DNA of 64,000 nt. It comes from JASLDZ01 sp965199975. GTDB taxonomy: Bacteria > Pseudomonadota > Alphaproteobacteria > Caulobacterales > Caulobacteraceae. A model generated the notes under the pieces. The model ran no database searches, was not told the DNA's origin, and was given only the letters and a program-made list of their open reading frames with translations. Shown piece by piece: positions 49,587 through 58,654 of the stretch; positions within the stretch are counted from its first letter, which is position 1, and every line of letters starts with the position of its first letter. Location of the stretch: the NCBI GenBank assembly GCA_965199975.1, contig OZ241340.1, positions 1,240,001 to 1,304,000 of the forward strand, given 5' to 3'. The translations under genes and the position numbers were made by a program.

Positions 49587-50488
49587 GCGGCGGCTCCGGT
49601 CAGCTCGGCGAGGCGCCCGCGCAAAACGGGGAGGGCGGCCGAGAAGTCCTTGGCCGCGAGGCCCAGGGTGGCCAGTAGCGCGTACTGCGCCTCGGCGAGC
49701 GCCCCCATGGGCGTGGCCGCGCCGGCGGAGGCGGCGGCCTCCTGCGCCAGCTTGAGGTCCTTGAGCATGAGCGCGGTGAGGAAGCCGCCCTCGTATCCGC
49801 GGTCGGACGGCGCCTGCGGCCCCACGCCCGGCCAGGGGCAGTAGCTTGTCAGCGACCAGCACTGGCCGGAGCTGACCGCGGCGATGTCGTAGAACCGCTG
49901 AGCGTCGAGCCCCAGCTTCTCCGCCAGGGCGAAGGCCTCGCACACGCCCAGCATGGAGACGCCCAGGATCATGTTGTTGCAGATCTTCGCCGCCTGGCCG
50001 GCGCCGGCCGCCCCGGCGTGGATCACAGCCTTGGCCATGGGGTCGAGCGCCGCCTTCACCTGGTCGAACAGCCCATCCTCGCAGCCGACCATGAAGGTCA
50101 GCGCCCCCGCGTCGGCGCCGGCCGTGCCCCCCGAGACGGGCGCGTCGGCGAAGGCGAAGCCGGCGTCGCTCGCCTGGGCGGCCACGGCGCGCGCGGAGTC
50201 CACGTCGATGGTCGAGCAGTCGATCAGGAGCGCGGAGGTGGGCGCCTTGGGCAGCACCGCGTCGGCGTAGAGGGCGCGCACGTGGCGGCCGGCGGGCAGC
50301 ATGGTGATCACCGCCTCGGCGCCCTGCACCGCCTCGGCGGCCGATCCGGCGCGACGACAGCCGGCCTCCACCGCGCGGGCGAGAGCGGAATCGGAAAGAT
50401 CGAATGCGCTGACCTCGTGGCCGGCTCGGGCCTGGTTGGCGGCCATGCCGCCGCCCATGGCGCCCAGGCCGATGAAGGCTATCCTCAT
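49583..50488 (-). CDS. mmsB: 3-hydroxyisobutyrate dehydrogenase
   Basis: 301-residue NAD-dependent dehydrogenase that oxidises 3-hydroxyisobutyrate to methylmalonate semialdehyde. NAD motif FIGLGAMGGGMAANQARAGH, substrate motif FADAPVSGGTAGADAG and catalytic Lys in GAAGAGQAAKICNNMILG. It overlaps both neighbours by four bases, so translation is coupled with hibch and enoyl-CoA hydratase. Confidence 0.94.
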   Translation of the reverse strand: MRIAFIGLGAMGGGMAANQARAGHEVSAFDLSDSALARAVEAGCRRAGSAAEAVQGAEAVITMLPAGRHVRALYADAVLPKAPTSALLIDCSTIDVDSARAVAAQASDAGFAFADAPVSGGTAGADAGALTFMVGCEDGLFDQVKAALDPMAKAVIHAGAAGAGQAAKICNNMILGVSMLGVCEAFALAEKLGLDAQRFYDIAAVSSGQCWSLTSYCPWPGVGPQAPSDRGYEGGFLTALMLKDLKLAQEAAASAGAATPMGALAEAQYALLATLGLAAKDFSAALPVLRGRLAELTGAAA

Positions 50489-51561
50489 GCGTCGTCTCCG
50501 GTGCGTGCGTTCGGGGGCAGGGGCGTCCAGCGGTCGCCTTCGCGCGGGGCGAACAGGCGCTCGACGAAGCCGGGGCTCACCTCGTCCAGCGTGGCGGGCG
50601 ACCAGCGTGGCGCATTGTCCTTGTCGACGAGGAGCGCGCGCACGCCTTCGACGATGTCGGGCTGCATCACCACGTTGCCGGCGAGGTCGTACTCGCGCGC
50701 CATCTCCTCGGCGAAGCTCTGCGCCTGCGCGCCGAGCTGAAACTGGCGGAAAGTAACGGCTAGGGCCTGAGGCGACATCCTGCGCAGAAGCGCGGCCTGG
50801 GCCGTGGCCCACTCGCCTGCGTCGGCGTCCAACGCCTGCAGTATGGCGGCGACGCTCTCGCCGGCGAAAAGGCGGTCGACGGCCTCGGTGTGCAGGGCGA
50901 GCCCGGGCGGGCCGGGGCCGGCGCCGGAGGTCGCGAGCGCCGCTTCCAGATCGCCGGGGTCGGCGAGGATGCGGGCGACGAGGTCGGGCAGTTCGGCGCT
51001 CTCCACATAGTCGGTAGCCAGCCCCAGCATCAGCATGTCGGCCGCCTTGAGCCGCGTGCCGGTCAGCGCCAGCCACAGGCCGGTGCGGCCCGGCAGGCGC
51101 GGCAGCCACCAGCCGCCGCCCACGTCGGGGAAGAGGCCGATGGCGGTCTCCGGCATGGCGAACGTCGTGCGCTCGGTGGCCACGCGCACGCGGCAAGGCG
51201 CGGAGATCCCCACGCCACCGCCCATGACCACGCCGTCCATCAGGGCGACGGTGGGCTTGGGGTAGTCGTAGAGGAGCGTATTGAGCCTGTACTCCACCCG
51301 GAAGAATTCGCGCGCCGCGGCGCCGGCGTCCTCGTGCGCGGAGGAGAGCGCGCGGATGTCGCCCCCCGCGCAGAAACCGCGGGGCGGCGCGGCGTCGAGC
51401 AGGACGGCCGTGACCGCCGGATCGTCGCGCCAGGCGAGCAGGGCGGTGATCATCGCCCGGCACATCGGCGTGTTCAACGCATGCAGCGCCTTGGGCCGGT
51501 TCAGCGTCAACCGGCCGACGCCGCTCTCGGCGCGGGCGATGACGGGGTCTTCGGCCTTCAT
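50485..51561 (-). CDS. 3-hydroxyisobutyryl-CoA hydrolase
   Basis: 358-residue crotonase-fold thioesterase (HIBCH type) that frees 3-hydroxyisobutyrate from CoA. GFCAGGDIRALSSAHEDA and VVMGGGVGISAPCRVRVATE precede FAMPETAIGLFPDVGGGWWL, the HIBCH signature. Its ATG (51561) overlaps the stop of the vapC toxin gene, so its translation may depend on a foreign toxin gene inserted upstream. Confidence 0.93.
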   Translation of the reverse strand: MKAEDPVIARAESGVGRLTLNRPKALHALNTPMCRAMITALLAWRDDPAVTAVLLDAAPPRGFCAGGDIRALSSAHEDAGAAAREFFRVEYRLNTLLYDYPKPTVALMDGVVMGGGVGISAPCRVRVATERTTFAMPETAIGLFPDVGGGWWLPRLPGRTGLWLALTGTRLKAADMLMLGLATDYVESAELPDLVARILADPGDLEAALATSGAGPGPPGLALHTEAVDRLFAGESVAAILQALDADAGEWATAQAALLRRMSPQALAVTFRQFQLGAQAQSFAEEMAREYDLAGNVVMQPDIVEGVRALLVDKDNAPRWSPATLDEVSPGFVERLFAPREGDRWTPLPPNARTGDDA

Positions 51562-51980
51562 GCGCCCTCGCCGTCGCTGAGATCGTAGGCGGCGATGCGC
51601 GCGACGGCGCAGGCGGCGATCAGGGCGCGGTCGCGCGAAACCACCGCCGCATCCTGCTCGAGCGCCGCCTCCAGATAAGCACTGTCGAAGAGGCTGAGCC
51701 GGTGCGCATGGGCGAGTTCGAGCAGGTCGCCAGGTTCGACCGCGGGCTCGACCTCGATCTCGAAGGCGGCCAGATCATCCAGCGCCTGTCGATAGCCGGC
51801 CTCGCTCAAGCGCCGCCTGCGCCGGTGTGAAAGCACGTTCAGCACCTCCCACTCGAATATGGCCGGAGCGTAGAGGTCGTGGCTGTCGAGCTCTGAGACG
51901 AACCCGCGGGTGCGCGCATTCGCCTGGTCGGGAAGCAGCCACGCGAGGGCGGCCGAAGCGTCCACCACGAGGCGAGTCAC
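51558..51980 (-). CDS. vapC: VapC-type PIN-domain toxin
   Basis: 140-residue PIN-domain ribonuclease toxin. Acidic metal-site residues sit in LVVDASAALAWLLPD, IFEWEVLNVLSHRRRRRLSE and LSLFDSAYLEAALEQDAAVV. GTG 51980 overlaps the antitoxin stop (GTGA), and its own TGA overlaps the ATG of the HIBYL-CoA hydrolase (ATGA). A toxin locked in register with a metabolic operon on both sides is unusual. Confidence 0.85.
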   Translation of the reverse strand: MTRLVVDASAALAWLLPDQANARTRGFVSELDSHDLYAPAIFEWEVLNVLSHRRRRRLSEAGYRQALDDLAAFEIEVEPAVEPGDLLELAHAHRLSLFDSAYLEAALEQDAAVVSRDRALIAACAVARIAAYDLSDGEGA

Positions 51981-52237
51981 CGCCGCGCGATCTCCTTCAG
52001 CTCCTCCCATGTCTCGAAGGGGCCGGGATCGTCCCTGGCGATCTCTTCGTGCAGGCGCTGCAGTCGTTCCGCAAGTTCGAGGCCGCTCACCTTGCGCTTG
52101 CGCGGCTGGGCGCCGATCGCGCTGAGTTTGGCCACCGGCCGCCCGTTGCGGGTGAGCACCACGGTGTCTCCGCCTTCCACCTCGGCGACGAGGGAGGAAA
52201 GGTGGGTTTTGGCTTCCAGCATGCCGACGTGGCGCAT
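51977..52237 (-). CDS. vapB: VapB/Phd-type antitoxin
   Basis: 86-residue Phd/YefM-fold antitoxin. MRHVGMLEAKTHLSSLVAEV and GGDTVVLTRNGRPVAKLSAI match the prevent-host-death family that pairs with PIN toxins. The C-terminal tail (PGPFETWEELKEIARR) should bind the toxin. It begins 56 bases after the acyl-CoA dehydrogenase stop, inside the valine operon. Symbol given by pairing with a PIN toxin. Confidence 0.82.
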   Translation of the reverse strand: MRHVGMLEAKTHLSSLVAEVEGGDTVVLTRNGRPVAKLSAIGAQPRKRKVSGLELAERLQRLHEEIARDDPGPFETWEELKEIARR

Positions 52238-52293
52238 GGCGGGCGCTCCTGACTAGACCTGACCAGGATACGCGCGACGCCTTCATGCTGCAA

Positions 52294-53433
52294 TCACTGG
52301 CGGAACAGCTCGCGGGCGGTGATCACGCGCATGATCTCGTTGGTCCCCTCCAGGATCTGGTGCACGCGCAGGTCGCGCACGATTCGCTCCAGAGGGTAGT
52401 CGCGCAGGTAGCCGTAGCCGCCGTGGAGCTGGAGGGCGTCGTTGGCGACCTTGAAGCCGGCGTCGGTGGCGAAGCGCTTGGCCATGGCGCAGAGCTGGGT
52501 AGCGCGGGGGTCGCGGCGGTCGAGCGCGTCGGCGGCGGCGCGGATCATCAGGCGCGCGGCCTCCAGCTCGGCGGCCATGTCGGCGATCTTGAACTGCAGG
52601 CCCTGGTTTTCCTTGAGGGCCTTTCCGAAGGCGGTGCGGGTCTCGAGGTGGCTCTTGGCGGTGTCGAGCGCCAGGCGCGCGCCGCCGAGCGAGCAGGCGC
52701 CGATGTTCAGCCGCCCGCCGTCCAGCCCCATCATGGCGTAGCGGAAGCCTTCGCCCTCCTTGCCGACCAGGTTGGCGACCGGCGTGCGGCAGTCGTCGAA
52801 GTTGACCTGGGCGGTGGGCTGGCTGTTCCAGCCCATCTTCTTTTCCTGCGCGCCGAAGGAGAGGCCGGGCGTCCCCGCCTCCACCACGATGGCGCTGATC
52901 CCCTTGGGGCCCTCGCCGCCGGTGCGGGCCATGACGACGTAGAGGTCCGACGTGCCGGCGCCGGAGATGAAGGCCTTGGAGCCGTTCAGCACGTAGTGGT
53001 CGCCGTCCAGCCGGGCGGTGGTGCGCATGGCGGCGGCGTCGGAGCCGGAGCCGGGCTCGGTCAGGCAGTAGGAGCCGATCAGCTCCATGGTGACGAGCTT
53101 CGGCAGGAAGCGCGCGCGTAGCTCGGCCGAGCCGAAGCGGTCGATCATCCACGAGACCATGTTGTGGATGGAGATGAAGGCGGCGGTGGAGACGTCGCCG
53201 TAGCTCAGCTCCTCGAAGATGATCGCCGCGTCGAGCCGGCCGAGCGCCGAGCCGCCGTGCTCCTCGCCCACGTAGATGCCGGCGAAGCCTAGCTCGGCCG
53301 CCTTGCGCATGACGTCGACGGGGAAGTGCTTGGTCTCGTCCCACTCCGCCGAATGCGGCGCGAGCTCGGCGGCGGCGAACTGGCGCGCCGCGTCCTGGAT
53401 GGCCTGCTGATCTTCGTTGAGGTCGAAATTCAT
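52294..53433 (-). CDS. Acyl-CoA dehydrogenase (isobutyryl-CoA dehydrogenase, probable)
   Basis: 379-residue FAD enzyme. Signatures: SYCLTEPGSGSDAAAMRTTA and the C-terminal LHGGYGYLRDYPLERIVRDL followed by RVHQILEGTNEIMRVI with the catalytic-Glu region. Operon context (mmsA, mmsB, HIBCH) points to isobutyryl-CoA as substrate, the first valine-specific oxidation. It follows the DUF4279 gene by ~38 bases. Confidence 0.9.
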   Translation of the reverse strand: MNFDLNEDQQAIQDAARQFAAAELAPHSAEWDETKHFPVDVMRKAAELGFAGIYVGEEHGGSALGRLDAAIIFEELSYGDVSTAAFISIHNMVSWMIDRFGSAELRARFLPKLVTMELIGSYCLTEPGSGSDAAAMRTTARLDGDHYVLNGSKAFISGAGTSDLYVVMARTGGEGPKGISAIVVEAGTPGLSFGAQEKKMGWNSQPTAQVNFDDCRTPVANLVGKEGEGFRYAMMGLDGGRLNIGACSLGGARLALDTAKSHLETRTAFGKALKENQGLQFKIADMAAELEAARLMIRAAADALDRRDPRATQLCAMAKRFATDAGFKVANDALQLHGGYGYLRDYPLERIVRDLRVHQILEGTNEIMRVITARELFRQ

Positions 53434-53471
53434 CTTAACCTCTGGAAGCTAAGTCTGCAAAAGACTCCACG

Positions 53472-53879
53472 TCACTCTCCCGGCGCGTAGACATCGAAAT
53501 CAAATTTAAGGCCACGAGACCCAATCAAGAGCAGCGTCTGGGACGAAATCTCAATCCCCTCGTTTTCCTCACTCATGAATAGACCGCAGAAAATATTCCC
53601 CTGGAAGCGCTCAGCCAGCGCTTTCCAGACATTCAAGTCTTCCGTTAGACCGCCAAGCAGTTCACCAATTTGTCCATCCAAATCACCCGGGGTGCGCCTC
53701 TCTACGACCCGCCGCCACTGACCGGGACGCTCTCTCGCTTCGTCGCTCTTTAGCATTTGCAGATCACCTTTCCGATAGAAGTGCGTAGGAGCGCCTCCCA
53801 GCAGGGCCGTAATCTCGTCAGGATCAAGGGTTTCCCCAAAAAATCGAAGAGATGCGGCACTTCGGTGAAGGTAAGACAT
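53472..53879 (-). CDS. DUF4279 family protein
   Basis: 135-residue soluble protein with the DUF4279 pattern: LRFFGETLDPDEITALLGGA, FYRKGDLQMLKSDEARERPG and LLLIGSRGLKFDFDVYAPGE. Function unknown. It is visibly AT-rich compared with the genes on either side and lies between mmsA (20 bases downstream of its stop) and the acyl-CoA dehydrogenase, so it is likely a recent insertion into the operon. It may travel as a stand-alone accessory gene. Confidence 0.78.
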   Translation of the reverse strand: MSYLHRSAASLRFFGETLDPDEITALLGGAPTHFYRKGDLQMLKSDEARERPGQWRRVVERRTPGDLDGQIGELLGGLTEDLNVWKALAERFQGNIFCGLFMSEENEGIEISSQTLLLIGSRGLKFDFDVYAPGE

Positions 53880-53898
53880 GCAGGTCCGTGGCTTGAAC

Positions 53899-55407
53899 TC
53901 ACCGCATCGTCGGGATGACGAAGCTTGAGTCCACGTGGGCGCCCTCCAGCGCCGTCTCCGGCCAGCGGGCGGTGACGGTCTTGACCTTGGTCCAGAACTT
54001 GACGCCCTCCATCCCGTGCTGGTTGGTGTCGCCGAAGGCCGAGCGCTTCCAGCCGCCGAAGGTGTGGTAGGCCACCGGCACCGGGATCGGCACGTTGATC
54101 CCCACCATCCCCACCTGCACCTTGGCCGCGAAGTCGCGCGCCGCCCGCCCGCTCTGGGTGAAGATGGCCACCCCGTTGCCGTAGGGGTGCTCCGAGGGCA
54201 GGCGCGCCGCCTCGTCGAAGCTCTCGGCGCGCACGATCTGCAGCACCGGGCCGAAGATCTCCTCCTGGTAGGTCTTCATCGCGGGCTTCACGTGGTCGAA
54301 CAGCGTCGGCCCCACGAAGAAGCCGCCCTCGTGGCCCTGCAGGGTGAAGCCGCGGCCGTCGACCACGAGCTCGGCGCCCTCGTCCACCCCCTGGCCGATG
54401 TAGGCCTCCACCTTGGCCTTGTGCGCGGCGCTGACCACCGGGCCGTAGTGCGCCTCGGCGTCGGTCGAGACGCCCACGCGCAGGATGGGGATCTCGGCCT
54501 CCATGCGGCGGCGCAGTTCATCGGCGGTGGACTTGCCCACCGGCACCACCACCGGCAGCGCCATGCAGCGCTCCCCGGCCGAGCCGTAGGCGGCGCCGGA
54601 GAGGTCCTTGATCACCTGGTCCATGTCGGCGTCGGGCAGCACCACGCCGTGGTTCTTGGCGCCGCCCATGGCCTGCACGCGCTTCCCGGCCGCAGCGCCC
54701 TCGCGGTAGATGTAGTGGGCGACGTCCGACGAGCCGACGAAGCTGACCGCCGCGATGCCCGGGTTCTTCAGGATGGCGTCCACCGCCACCTTGTCGCCGT
54801 TGACCACGTTGAGCACGCCGGCCGGGCCGCCCGCCTCCATGAACAGCTCGGCCAGGCGCAGCGGCACGCCGGGATCCTTCTCCGAGGGCTTGAGGATGAA
54901 GGCGTTGCCGCAGGCGATGGCCACGCCGAACATCCACATCGGAATCATGGCCGGGAAGTTGAACGGTGTGATGCCCGCCCCCACGCCGATCGGCTGACGC
55001 ATGGAGTAGACGTCGATCCCCGGCCCCGCGCCCTCGGTGTACTCGCCCTTCAGCGCATGCGGGATGCCGCAGGCGAACTCGATCACCTCCAGCCCGCGCT
55101 GCACGTCGCCGCGCGAATCGGCCACCACCTTGCCGTGCTCGGAGGAGAGCAGCTCGGCCAGCTCCTGCGTGCGCGCCTCCACCAGGCGCTTGAACTCGAA
55201 CATCACTCGCGCCCGGCGTTGGGGGTTGACCTGGCCCCACTCGCGCTGCGCCGCCGTGGCGACCTCCACCGCGGCGTCCAGTTCCGCCGCCGAGGCCAGG
55301 GCGACGCGGGCCTGCACCTGGCCGGTGTTGGGGTCGAAAATGTCGCCGAAACGGCCGGAGGTCCCCTCCACATGCCGCCCGCCGATGAAATGGCGCACGT
55401 CGCGCAT
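53899..55407 (-). CDS. mmsA: CoA-acylating methylmalonate-semialdehyde dehydrogenase
   Basis: 502-residue aldehyde dehydrogenase that turns methylmalonate semialdehyde into propionyl-CoA. MRDVRHFIGGRHVEGTSGRF start, PFNFPAMIPMWMFGVAIACG, and the catalytic Cys in SAGERCMALPVV. The C-terminal VPVAYHTFGGWKRSAFGDTN matches MmsA rather than generic ALDHs. First gene of the valine degradation operon. Confidence 0.95.
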   Translation of the reverse strand: MRDVRHFIGGRHVEGTSGRFGDIFDPNTGQVQARVALASAAELDAAVEVATAAQREWGQVNPQRRARVMFEFKRLVEARTQELAELLSSEHGKVVADSRGDVQRGLEVIEFACGIPHALKGEYTEGAGPGIDVYSMRQPIGVGAGITPFNFPAMIPMWMFGVAIACGNAFILKPSEKDPGVPLRLAELFMEAGGPAGVLNVVNGDKVAVDAILKNPGIAAVSFVGSSDVAHYIYREGAAAGKRVQAMGGAKNHGVVLPDADMDQVIKDLSGAAYGSAGERCMALPVVVPVGKSTADELRRRMEAEIPILRVGVSTDAEAHYGPVVSAAHKAKVEAYIGQGVDEGAELVVDGRGFTLQGHEGGFFVGPTLFDHVKPAMKTYQEEIFGPVLQIVRAESFDEAARLPSEHPYGNGVAIFTQSGRAARDFAAKVQVGMVGINVPIPVPVAYHTFGGWKRSAFGDTNQHGMEGVKFWTKVKTVTARWPETALEGAHVDSSFVIPTMR

Positions 55408-55509
55408 CGCGTTCCTCCCGCTTTGCGCAAGGCCCTAGCACCGGGTCGGCGAGGTGGCCAAGCGCGGCCGACCGGTTGATCCGAGCCCGGCGGCGCGTTT
55501 ACTGAAGCG

Positions 55510-56454
55510 ATGATGAACGCGCCGAGCGGACGCGCCCCCGCGCCCCTACGCCTTGGGGTGGACCTGGGCGGCACCAAGATCGCCGCTTCCCTGCTTGCGC
55601 CCGACGGCTCCGAGGTCGAGGTGCGTCGCACACCCACCCCGCGCGACTACGACGATCTCCTGCGCGCCCTGCGCGACTTGGTCGACGCCATCGCGCCGCG
55701 CGGGACTCCGCTCGGCCTCGGCATGCCCGGCTCGGTCTCGCCTTCCACCGGCAAGGTGCGCAACGCCAACCTGCAGGCCCTGAACGGGCGCGACCTCGAG
55801 GCCGACCTGGCGGCGGCCACCGGCCGCCAGGTGCGCGTGGCCAACGACGCCGACTGCTTCACCCTGTCGGAGGCGACCGACGGCGCGGCGGCGGGGGCGC
55901 GCGTGGCGTTCGGCGTCATCATCGGCACGGGCGTGGGCGGCGGGATCACGGTGGACGGGGCCTTGCTGCCCGGCGCCGGCGGCACGGTGGGCGAGTGGGG
56001 CCACAACCCGCTGCCCTGGCCGAGCGCGGAGGAGAGCCCAGGCCCGGCCTGCTGGTGCGGCCTGCACGGCTGCATCGAGCGCTGGGTCGCGGGCCCGAGC
56101 TTCGAGCTGCAGTACCGCGCGCTGGCGGGGGCCGACCCGGACATCGCCGCGCCGCAGATCGTCGCGCGCGCGGGCGCGGGCGACGTTGCGGCCGGGCAGG
56201 CGCTGGACGCCTATGTCGACCGGCTCGGCCGCGGCCTCGCCGTGATCTGCAACGTCATCGACCCGGCGGTCATCGTGCTGGGCGGCGGCATGAGCAACGT
56301 CGACGCGCTCTACGACCGCCTGCCCGACGCCATCGCGCCCTGGGTGTTCACCGATCGGGTGGTGGCGAAGGTGGTGAAGAACCGCTGGGGCGACGCCTCG
56401 GGGCTGCGTGGCGCGGCGTGGCTGTGGTCGAAGGCGGCGGGCGCGTCTGCCTGA
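55510..56454 (+). CDS. ROK-family sugar kinase (fructokinase/GlcNAc-kinase type)
   Basis: 314-residue sugar kinase. ATP-site motif LGVDLGGTKIAASLL, GLGMPGSVSPSTG, ANDADCFTLSEA with the catalytic Asp, IGTGVGGGITVDG, and the Zn site GEWGHNPLPWP with ACWCGLHGCIERWVAGPSFE. Zn-containing ROK kinases phosphorylate fructose, glucose or GlcNAc. Divergent to mmsA, with ~100 bases between. An ATG one codon downstream is equally possible. Confidence 0.88.
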   Translation: MMNAPSGRAPAPLRLGVDLGGTKIAASLLAPDGSEVEVRRTPTPRDYDDLLRALRDLVDAIAPRGTPLGLGMPGSVSPSTGKVRNANLQALNGRDLEADLAAATGRQVRVANDADCFTLSEATDGAAAGARVAFGVIIGTGVGGGITVDGALLPGAGGTVGEWGHNPLPWPSAEESPGPACWCGLHGCIERWVAGPSFELQYRALAGADPDIAAPQIVARAGAGDVAAGQALDAYVDRLGRGLAVICNVIDPAVIVLGGGMSNVDALYDRLPDAIAPWVFTDRVVAKVVKNRWGDASGLRGAAWLWSKAAGASA

Positions 56455-56867
56455 CGGGAGTGGTCGCGGAGCGGTGGGAGTGCGCTTCGCGCCGGCTGCG
56501 CCGGGGCCACCGACGACGGGTCGCGTCAAGGCACGCCTTCGGCTCTTCGGCCTTGACCCGGCCGAGCACGGCGGCATGACCTCACCAATGAGGCGTAGGA
56601 AACACCCGGCGCAGCCGGCGCGAAGCGCGTCCGTGCGGCCGGTTTCTCCACCCCTCTTCCGGCAGCCTTATACGCAGGCCGATGACCCACCCGCTCGCGC
56701 AAACTCTGAGGACAGATGCACCGGACTCCGGCCTCGTGCAGTTCAGAGTCCAGCAGGGGAGTCCGGCGGCCTCACTCCAGGCGCGGCAAGGCGTTCATCG
56801 CCCGGACCGGACAGTCCGGACGGACACTCGGGGGCGTCCAACCTCGCGTCATCTGGGGGGAGACGCC
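56455..56867. other. Gene-free stretch with a palindromic repeat
   Basis: About 410 bases between convergent genes (ROK kinase and the LpxH-like gene). Open frames lack support. It holds the palindromic repeat 56525-56557; I see no clear terminator with a T-tract. Confidence 0.5.
56525..56557. repeat. Intergenic palindromic repeat (REP-like), copy 2
   Basis: GTCAAGGC (56525-56532) and GCCTTGAC (56550-56557) pair around ACGCCTTCGGCTCTTCG, whose inner part can also fold. It shares its arms with 3024-3066. Confidence 0.5.
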
Positions 56868-57713
56868 TCAACCCTCGGCGACCGCGAACGCCGGCAGCTT
56901 CGCGCCGGCGGCTCCACCCATGATCGCCCCGCCCGCGCGCCGGTCCAGCATCGACCAGTCGCGCAGCGCCGCCCATTCCACCAGTTCGATGCCGCCGTCG
57001 TGGCGTTCGCAGGCGGCGGTGCAGCTCTCAACCCAGTCGCCGTCGTTGATGTAGGTGACGCCGTCCACCTCGCGCATCGCCGCCCGGTGGATGTGGCCGC
57101 AGACCACGCCGTCGAGCCCGCGCCTGTGCGCCTCGGCGGCCAGGGCGCGCTCGAAGTCGTCGACGAAGCACGTGGCCTCCTTGCACTTGCCCTTGAGCCA
57201 GGCGGCGAAGCTCCAGTAGCCCAGGCCCATGCGGCGGCGCGCGTGGTTCCACACCGTGTTGGCGCGCAGCAGCGCCCGGTAGGCCCAGTCGCCGCCGGTG
57301 GCGAGCCACTTCGCCCGCATCACCACCCCGTCGTAGAGGTCGCCGTGGGTGACGAGCCAACGCCTTCCGTCCGCCCCCTCGTGCACGGCCTCGGGCGTGA
57401 CCACCACGCCCGCCAGGTGCACGCCGTAGAAGGCGCGGGCGAACTCGTCGTGGTTGCCGGGCACGTAGACGACCTTCACCCCGCGCCGCGCCAGCGCCAG
57501 CACGTGCTGCACCACCGCATCGTGCGCTTCGGGCCAGCGCCAGCCGCTCTTCAGCCGCCAGCCGTCGACGACGTCGCCGACGAGGTACAGCGTCTCGCAG
57601 CTCACCGATTGCAGGAAGTCGAGCAGCAGTTCGGCCTGGGAGCCGCGGGCCCCCAAGTGGAGGTCCGAGATGAACACGGTGCGCCAGGAGCGCCGGAAGG
57701 TGGAGGCGTCCAT
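56868..57713 (-). CDS. LpxH-like metallophosphoesterase
   Basis: 281-residue calcineurin-like phosphoesterase of the UDP-2,3-diacylglucosamine diphosphatase type. Metal motifs: VFISDLHLGARG, LYLVGDVVDGW, YVPGNHDEFAR, LVTHGDLYDGV and VVCGHIHRAAMREVDGVTYI. It may act on a lipid A precursor or a related phospho-sugar lipid. Converges on the ROK kinase. Confidence 0.82.
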   Translation of the reverse strand: MDASTFRRSWRTVFISDLHLGARGSQAELLLDFLQSVSCETLYLVGDVVDGWRLKSGWRWPEAHDAVVQHVLALARRGVKVVYVPGNHDEFARAFYGVHLAGVVVTPEAVHEGADGRRWLVTHGDLYDGVVMRAKWLATGGDWAYRALLRANTVWNHARRRMGLGYWSFAAWLKGKCKEATCFVDDFERALAAEAHRRGLDGVVCGHIHRAAMREVDGVTYINDGDWVESCTAACERHDGGIELVEWAALRDWSMLDRRAGGAIMGGAAGAKLPAFAVAEG

Positions 57714-57838
57714 GCCCGCGCAACCCCTGCACGCCTTGTGGGCGCGACCTGGGACCGGCTTCTGACCCGAGTCGGCGACATGCGCGTGACATCGGTCTTC
57801 ACCTTGACGCCATCTTCGCGGCGCGAGAGCACCCTCGC

Positions 57839-58654
57839 GTGCCGCTGACCCGCCGTTACGACGAGGCCGAGCCGCAGCGGGTCAACCGCTGGCTGGCGCA
57901 GGCGGGGGTATGCTCGCGCCGCGAGGCCGAGGCGCTGATCGCCGCCGGGCGCGTGCATATCGATGGCGAGCGGGTGGAGGACGCCGGACGCAAGATCCTT
58001 CCCGGCCAGGTGCTGACCCTGGCGGACGGCGAGGGCGCGGCGAGCACGGCGGCTGGCGGCGAGACGTATGTGCTGCACAAGCCCGTGGGCGTGGTCTCGG
58101 CTCAGCCCGAGCCGGGGCAGACGCCGGCCGCGCGCCTGCTCACCCGCGAGGCGATGTGGCGCGGCGCACCCGCCGGGGCCGAGCCGCCGCCGCGCGACGC
58201 GAGTCTGGCGCCGGCCGGCCGGCTCGACATGGACAGCCGCGGCCTCTTGCTCCTGACCAGCGACGGGGTGGTGGCCAAGGCGGCGATCGGCCCGGCCTCT
58301 TCGCTAGACAAGGAATACCTCGTGCGCGTCACGGGTTCGCTCACCGCCGCCAAACTGGAGCGGCTGCGCCACGGGCTGGAGCTGGACGGGCGCGCGCTCA
58401 AGCTCGCCGAGGTGCAGCGGCTGGGCGAGCAGGGCTTGCGCATGGTGCTGCGCGAGGGCCGCAACCGCCAGATCCGGCGCATGTGCGAGCTGGTGGAACT
58501 GCGGGTGGTCGACCTCCTGCGCACCCGCATAGGGCCGCTCGAGCTGGGCGCCCTGCCCGAAGGCCGCTGGCGGCCGCTGAGCGGGGGCGAGCGGGCCGCC
58601 TTCGTCAGCGCGTCGCGGGCGGCTCCGGGCGCGCCGGCAGGTCCAGGTTCGTGA
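57839..58654 (+). CDS. RsuA/RluB-family pseudouridine synthase
   Basis: 271-residue 23S or 16S rRNA pseudouridine synthase. An S4 domain (VNRWLAQAGVCSRREAEALI) is followed by YVLHKPVGVVSAQPE and the catalytic Asp in GRLDMDSRGLLLLTSDG, then EGRNRQIRRMCELV. Closest to the RluF/RluE branch by length. The GTG start at 57839 reads VPLTRRYDE. Its last 50 bases overlap the end of the convergent DUF3833 gene. Confidence 0.9.
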   Translation: MPLTRRYDEAEPQRVNRWLAQAGVCSRREAEALIAAGRVHIDGERVEDAGRKILPGQVLTLADGEGAASTAAGGETYVLHKPVGVVSAQPEPGQTPAARLLTREAMWRGAPAGAEPPPRDASLAPAGRLDMDSRGLLLLTSDGVVAKAAIGPASSLDKEYLVRVTGSLTAAKLERLRHGLELDGRALKLAEVQRLGEQGLRMVLREGRNRQIRRMCELVELRVVDLLRTRIGPLELGALPEGRWRPLSGGERAAFVSASRAAPGAPAGPGS

